A stretch of DNA of 20,507 nt from Plakobranchus ocellatus. Taxonomy: Eukaryota > Mollusca > Gastropoda > Plakobranchidae. Every line of letters begins with the position of its first letter. Positions within the stretch are counted from its first letter, which is position 1. Shown here in pieces: positions 19,709 to 20,507 of this stretch. The notes under the pieces are model-generated. The model searched no databases. It was not told the origin of the DNA and was given only the letters and a program-made list of their open reading frames with translations. The position numbers and the translations under genes are program-made. The stretch is taken from the NCBI GenBank assembly GCA_019648995.1, contig BLXT01000588.1, forward strand, positions 65,165 through 85,671, read 5' to 3'.

Positions 19709-20277
19709 ATATATACATTTGCGTTTGAAAATTACTATTTGCACTGTGCTAACCTCATCTGAAACAATGAACACTTCCTGAGGAAAACATTGGCTAATGC
19801 TTCCATTTGCCCACTTAATAATCAGATGACCATTTGGATCCAACTCAAATATCTGGCCCACAGCTTGTGAGGCTGGACCCGAATCCTGGGAAAAGAATAG
19901 TGGGTGTGAGTGTGGACATTTTTCCAGCCCTATCTTTTATCTAAGATTTCAAATATTGTGCACTTAGGATTTAAGACATTATTGAGTGGTTTCAAAAGAA
20001 ATTAACCTTGATCCTTATGCATTAAGTAAAAGAGGCAATTGACAATGTCATGCTTAAGATATAGAATTAATTTGGCAACTAGTGTTTTAAATAAAATGTA
20101 AAGATATAACCAACTGAATATGAAAAGTTAGTTTTCAGTTATGCAAAATAACTTACTGTGGGGAGATTTTCAAATCCACCAACTCTTACAACACTTTGGC
20201 CGGGTCGGAACTTGTAGTCTGGATGATCTTTGATGTCATAAACGCTCATCTCGACATTGCGCTCTACAACAGTAGGT
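7123..20277 (-). CDS. UBE2O: UBE2O, E2/E3 hybrid ubiquitin-conjugating enzyme (5'-partial gene, 10 exons in window)
   Basis: Spliced on the minus strand from 20157-20277, 19754-19885, 18908-19023, 15672-17122, 13658-13758, 13076-13138, 12358-12525, 9408-9501, 8731-8932 and 7123-7930 (3256 bp, 1084 full codons plus stop). All introns are GT-AG and every phase matches. Recognised by the UBE2O-type order: conserved region (VSVYDI-like DHPD segment), VGQ...WANGS segment, acidic SWET linker, helical region, UBC domain with NPNLY and VCVSLLGTW, and C-terminal FPLFPxSRGF. Known role of the family: an unusually large E2 that also selects its own substrates, multi-monoubiquitinating basic or orphan proteins such as unassembled ribosomal subunits. 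The equivalent part of the vertebrate protein is roughly 600 residues, so this one is clearly longer, mostly through the 15672-17122 exon. The N-terminal exons are outside the window. Comparison with the vertebrate protein is from memory, not alignment. Confidence 0.93.
7931..8730 (-). other. UBE2O intron between exons i and j
   Basis: An 800-bp GT-AG intron. Most of it (8155-8660) is an interspersed repeat copy flanked by TTAA. The remainder is AT-rich and featureless. Confidence 0.8.
8155..8660 (+). mobile_element. interspersed repeat, copy 2, flanked by TTAA with imperfect terminal inverted repeats
   Basis: TTAA stands at 8151-8154 and 8661-8664. Just inside, the left AGTTGACTGCTGTTAAGTC and the inverted right AGTCGATTTTACTTAAGTC agree at 13 of 19 positions. 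The part from 8300 rightward is collinear with copy 1 at 4050-4362. The left part contains a perfect 9-bp hairpin (8181-8189 with 8198-8206). TTAA targets are typical of piggyBac-like elements, but there is no transposase and the ends are decayed, so the class is a guess. Confidence 0.45.
8731..8932 (-). CDS. UBE2O: UBE2O exon i: UBC C-terminal helices
   Basis: Completes a Gly codon (G|GC), then 66 codons, then two bases (AG) completed to Arg by the next exon. The acceptor is a T-run followed by CGTGCAG (ends 8933); the donor is CCAAG|GTAAAG (8730). It encodes [20 protein letters not shown], then [20 protein letters not shown] and a helix with [13 protein letters not shown]. Vertebrate UBE2O shows the same G-L-I-L-V-x-E-P-Y-Y-N-E-A, E-N-S-R-x-Y-N-E-M-A and P-E-x-F-x-x-E-I landmarks. 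It forms the C-terminal half of the catalytic domain. It had no open frame long enough to stand out and was found by phase and motif. Confidence 0.94.
8933..9407 (-). other. UBE2O intron between exons h and i
   Basis: A 475-bp GT-AG intron, AT-rich. It contains the TA microsatellite at 9355-9386 near its donor and a poly-T polypyrimidine tract (minus strand) at its acceptor. Nothing else is recognised. Confidence 0.85.
9355..9386. repeat. TA dinucleotide microsatellite
   Basis: Sixteen uninterrupted AT units, ending about 22 bp from the exon h donor on the intron side. Confidence 0.95.
9408..9501 (-). CDS. UBE2O: UBE2O exon h: catalytic-cysteine exon
   Basis: Thirty-one codons plus one base. 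The acceptor is ATCAAATAG before 9501 and the donor is CAAG|GTATGT (9407). It encodes [17 protein letters not shown], then [14 protein letters not shown]. The cysteine at 9496-9498 sits in the V-C-V-S-L-L-G-T-W context of the UBE2O active site and is therefore the predicted thioester cysteine; W-T-S-K-S-x-L-L-Q-V is also conserved. The exon is 2.9 kb away from the preceding one. A TA microsatellite lies 22 bp inside the downstream intron. Confidence 0.95.
9502..12357 (-). other. UBE2O intron between exons g and h (longest intron)
   Basis: A 2856-bp GT-AG intron that separates the NPN motif from the catalytic Cys. It holds two GC-richer patches (about 10588-10650 and 10820-11160) of unknown origin, probably old repeats. 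It also has AGATCTAGACT direct repeats 110 bp apart (11352-11362 and 11462-11472) and T-rich stretches at about 11700-11760. Open frames such as 10884-11099 on the plus strand show no recognisable similarity, so I do not call them genes. Confidence 0.75.
12358..12525 (-). CDS. UBE2O: UBE2O exon g: UBC core including NPN motif
   Basis: Fifty-six codons, phase 0 on both sides. The acceptor is ATCTAAACAG (ends 12526) and the donor is AAA|GTACGT (12357). It encodes [20 protein letters not shown], then [11 protein letters not shown] and a tail [13 protein letters not shown]. GPxxTPYED and the following FDIxxPxxYPxxPP are the hallmarks of the E2 fold. The canonical E2 HPN tripeptide appears as N-P-N, as in other UBE2O proteins. 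The catalytic Cys follows two codons into the next exon. Reading through the donor adds only intron-coded residues. Confidence 0.95.
12526..13075 (-). other. UBE2O intron between exons f and g
   Basis: A 550-bp GT-AG intron. It contains the ~83-bp tandem duplication at 12745-12902 and a possible third, decayed partial copy at about 12971-12995. Confidence 0.85.
12745..12902. repeat. tandem duplication, ~83-bp period, two copies
   Basis: Unit 1 (12745-12818) begins CTGCAGTCTCTTACAAGG and unit 2 (12828-12902) begins CTGTAGTCCCTTACGAGG. They stay aligned over about 74 bp (GATTTT, ACATATC, AAGAG, AATGC shared) at roughly 75-80% identity by eye. An ATAAAACATAT word of unit 2 recurs at about 12971, hinting at a third remnant. 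Confidence 0.8.
13076..13138 (-). CDS. UBE2O: UBE2O exon f: UBC N-terminal strand
   Basis: A 63-bp micro-scale exon of 21 codons, phase 0 at both ends. It encodes [12 protein letters not shown] followed by FVKGFENRL. The acceptor is TTTTCCCACAG (ends 13139) and the donor is CTG|GTGTGT (13075). Vertebrate UBE2O has [20 protein letters not shown] here, so S-L-P-(D/E)-G-I and (V)K-x-F-E-(N/D)-R are conserved. The longer open frames over this place in other frames are shadows. Confidence 0.9.
13139..13657 (-). other. UBE2O intron between exons e and f
   Basis: A 519-bp GT-AG intron, strongly AT-rich, with no repeat or gene recognised. Confidence 0.85.
13658..13758 (-). CDS. UBE2O: UBE2O exon e: lead-in to UBC domain
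   Basis: Completes a split Gly codon (G|GC), then encodes 33 residues. These include [16 protein letters not shown], then PVKPAAF and KNCIRKE. The acceptor is a pure T-run followed by AG (13759); the donor is GAG|GTAATT (13657). It corresponds to the vertebrate stretch with SNHSFKK...PPEAKKFFSTVRKE just before the UBC fold, i.e. the first helix of the catalytic domain. Too short to be found as an ORF; placed by phase, splice sites and similarity. Confidence 0.88.
13759..15671 (-). other. UBE2O intron between exons d and e
   Basis: A 1913-bp GT-AG intron. It contains a CT-rich tract (14353-14384) with an adjacent hairpin, and a GA-rich tract (14480-14529). The plus-strand frames at 14184-14405 and 14824-15048 have no recognisable similarity and look fortuitous. 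Confidence 0.8.
14353..14529. repeat. CT tract and GA tract in inverted arrangement
   Basis: A pyrimidine tract (14353-14384) is followed by a purine tract (14480-14529) on the same strand. CTCTCTTTT (14374-14382) also pairs perfectly with AAAAGAGAG (14394-14402), giving a 9-bp hairpin with an 11-nt loop. Low-complexity DNA able to fold back or form triplex structures. Confidence 0.75.
15672..17122 (-). CDS. UBE2O: UBE2O exon d: large central exon, helical segment plus long disordered region
   Basis: A single 1451-bp exon, about 484 residues, between acceptor GAGCAG|G (17123) and donor AAAG|GTAAAT (15671). It starts [11 protein letters not shown]. Residues ~17-105 are predicted helical and coiled-coil-like ([16 protein letters not shown] and the following Leu-rich segments). 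They are placed where vertebrate UBE2O has its coiled coil. A short beta-like stretch follows ([20 protein letters not shown]). Then comes a Ser/Glu/Asn-rich disordered region containing C-x2-C-x18-C-x2-C (16408-16484), a second amphipathic helix and a basic KRARR cluster (about 16122-16140). The exon ends in a low-complexity acidic tail. The reading frame runs past the donor for only three more codons to TAA at 15661-15663. I recognise no named domain in the middle half. Confidence 0.9.
17123..18907 (-). other. UBE2O intron between exons c and d
   Basis: A 1785-bp GT-AG intron. It contains a possible decayed LINE fragment on the plus strand (about 17390-17530), the 34-bp tandem duplication at 18583-18645 and several A runs. 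No gene is recognised. Confidence 0.8.
18583..18645. repeat. tandem duplication, 34-bp unit, two copies
   Basis: CCCCCATCCACCAAAAG followed by an A-run and CTG occurs at 18583-18611 and again at 18617-18645. The copies are nearly identical except for A-run length, so the duplication is recent. Confidence 0.9.
18908..19023 (-). CDS. UBE2O: UBE2O exon c: acidic SWETES linker
   Basis: Thirty-eight codons plus two bases (AA, completed by G of the next exon to Lys). The acceptor is TATCTAG before 19023 and the donor is GCAAA|GTGAGA at 18907. It encodes an acidic, Ser-rich linker that starts [13 protein letters not shown] and carries a second SWETES 15 residues later. Vertebrate UBE2O has an equivalent acidic stretch (DSDSWET). 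The motif suits casein-kinase-type phosphorylation and likely forms a disordered, negatively charged surface. That fits an enzyme known to prefer basic substrates, but the electrostatic role is inference. Too short for a simple ORF search; found from splice phase and motif. Confidence 0.87.
19024..19753 (-). other. UBE2O intron between exons b and c
   Basis: A 730-bp GT-AG intron. It holds the compound A/TA/TG microsatellite at 19654-19715 near its donor; the rest is AT-rich with no gene recognised. The two overlapping open frames at 19298-19606 and 19345-19533 have no similarity I recognise. Confidence 0.85.
19654..19715. repeat. compound microsatellite A(n)-TA(n)-TG(n)-TA(n)
   Basis: A poly-A run (19654-19669) passes into TA repeats (to about 19694), then TG repeats (to about 19708), then TA again. 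It lies about 40 bp inside the intron from the exon b donor. Confidence 0.95.
19754..19885 (-). CDS. UBE2O: UBE2O exon b: conserved beta-rich segment
   Basis: Forty-four codons, phase 0 at both ends. The acceptor is CTTTTCCCAG before 19885 and the donor is GAG|GTTAGC at 19753. It encodes [19 protein letters not shown], then a [20 protein letters not shown] stretch and IVSDE. In vertebrate UBE2O the corresponding piece reads VGQVARVD...VVWADNS...LPQHLYNIESE, so the V-G-Q, W-A-(D/N)-(N/G)-S and P-Q-(H/E) landmarks are kept. Reading through the donor adds intron-coded residues and a poly-Tyr/Ile run from the TA/TG microsatellite, which are not part of the protein. Confidence 0.9.
20157..20277 (-). 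CDS. UBE2O: UBE2O exon a: end of conserved substrate-binding region
   Basis: Forty codons after a split Arg codon (AG in the previous exon, A here). The acceptor is a T-run followed by AG at 20279-20278; the donor is ACA|GTAAGT at 20156. It encodes [17 protein letters not shown] followed by [13 protein letters not shown]. This matches the part of UBE2O where vertebrates have a VSVYDIADHPDFRFR segment. It belongs to the conserved substrate-recognition region N-terminal to the catalytic domain. It is the first exon visible; the upstream coding sequence is beyond the window. An open frame continues 5' of the acceptor to 20345 but looks intronic (AT-rich, no family similarity). Confidence 0.88.
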
Positions 20278-20507
20278 CTAAAAAATTTGATGGCAATGTA
20301 ATAATAAGCATTTCCTCCGACAAAAGAAGACACAATATAAATCATTTAAGCTCCTAGAAAGTGGCTGGTTGTTGGTTTATGATTGTTGCCAGTCCACAAC
20401 AAGGGGATCTCAGGCTTTTAGGCTCTCAATCAGACCAGGGCGCTGGTGGCAGGGCTTGAGCCCATGACAGAAGGGTCTGTGCATATCTCAGGGCAGACTC
20501 TCTGGCC
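20278..20507 (-). other. UBE2O intron upstream of exon a, with possible SINE remnant
   Basis: Intronic sequence 5' of exon a. From about 20383 the DNA becomes GC-richer and contains GGGCTTGAGCCC (20452-20463), which resembles a decayed polymerase III B box and is itself an imperfect palindrome. This suggests a tRNA-derived SINE running off the window, but orientation and family are not clear. Confidence 0.4.

Overview
This is a eukaryotic, AT-rich window holding the 3' two-thirds of one intron-rich animal gene on the minus strand: UBE2O, the large hybrid E2/E3 ubiquitin-conjugating enzyme. Ten coding exons were built by hand between 20277 and 7123. All have GT donors and AG acceptors, and all nine internal junctions keep the reading frame. 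Together they encode 1084 residues plus one partial codon. The first coding exons, the promoter and the 5' UTR lie beyond 20507. Introns of 0.3-2.9 kb, many microsatellites, tRNA-like SINE fragments and a hAT-like MITE fit an invertebrate metazoan. The frequent AGGCCT and AGATCTAGA words recall some echinoderm or mollusc DNA, but I cannot fix the taxon.

Layout from right to left, which is the direction of transcription: 20157-20277, 19754-19885 and 18908-19023 encode the end of the conserved substrate-binding region and an acidic SWETES linker. 15672-17122 is one 1.45-kb exon with a helical/coiled-coil start and a long disordered tail. 13658-13758, 13076-13138, 12358-12525, 9408-9501 and 8731-8932 encode the UBC catalytic domain, with the catalytic cysteine at the second codon of the 9408-9501 exon. 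7123-7930 is the last exon; it carries a disordered tail, the conserved FPLFPxSRGF C-terminal motif and the stop codon. The 3' UTR probably ends near 6850-6910. From there to position 1 I see no convincing gene, only repeats and non-coding DNA.

The non-coding part contains several structures worth a look. These are a ~335-bp element with 15-bp terminal inverted repeats (2994-3328), a two-copy interspersed repeat (about 4050-4362 and 8155-8660) whose intronic copy is flanked by TTAA, an ~83-bp tandem duplication at 12745-12902, a 34-bp tandem duplication at 18583-18645, and purine/pyrimidine mirror tracts near 14.4 kb. No prokaryotic-type system, CRISPR array or viral gene is present. The most interesting biology is the enlarged, lineage-specific middle of UBE2O.
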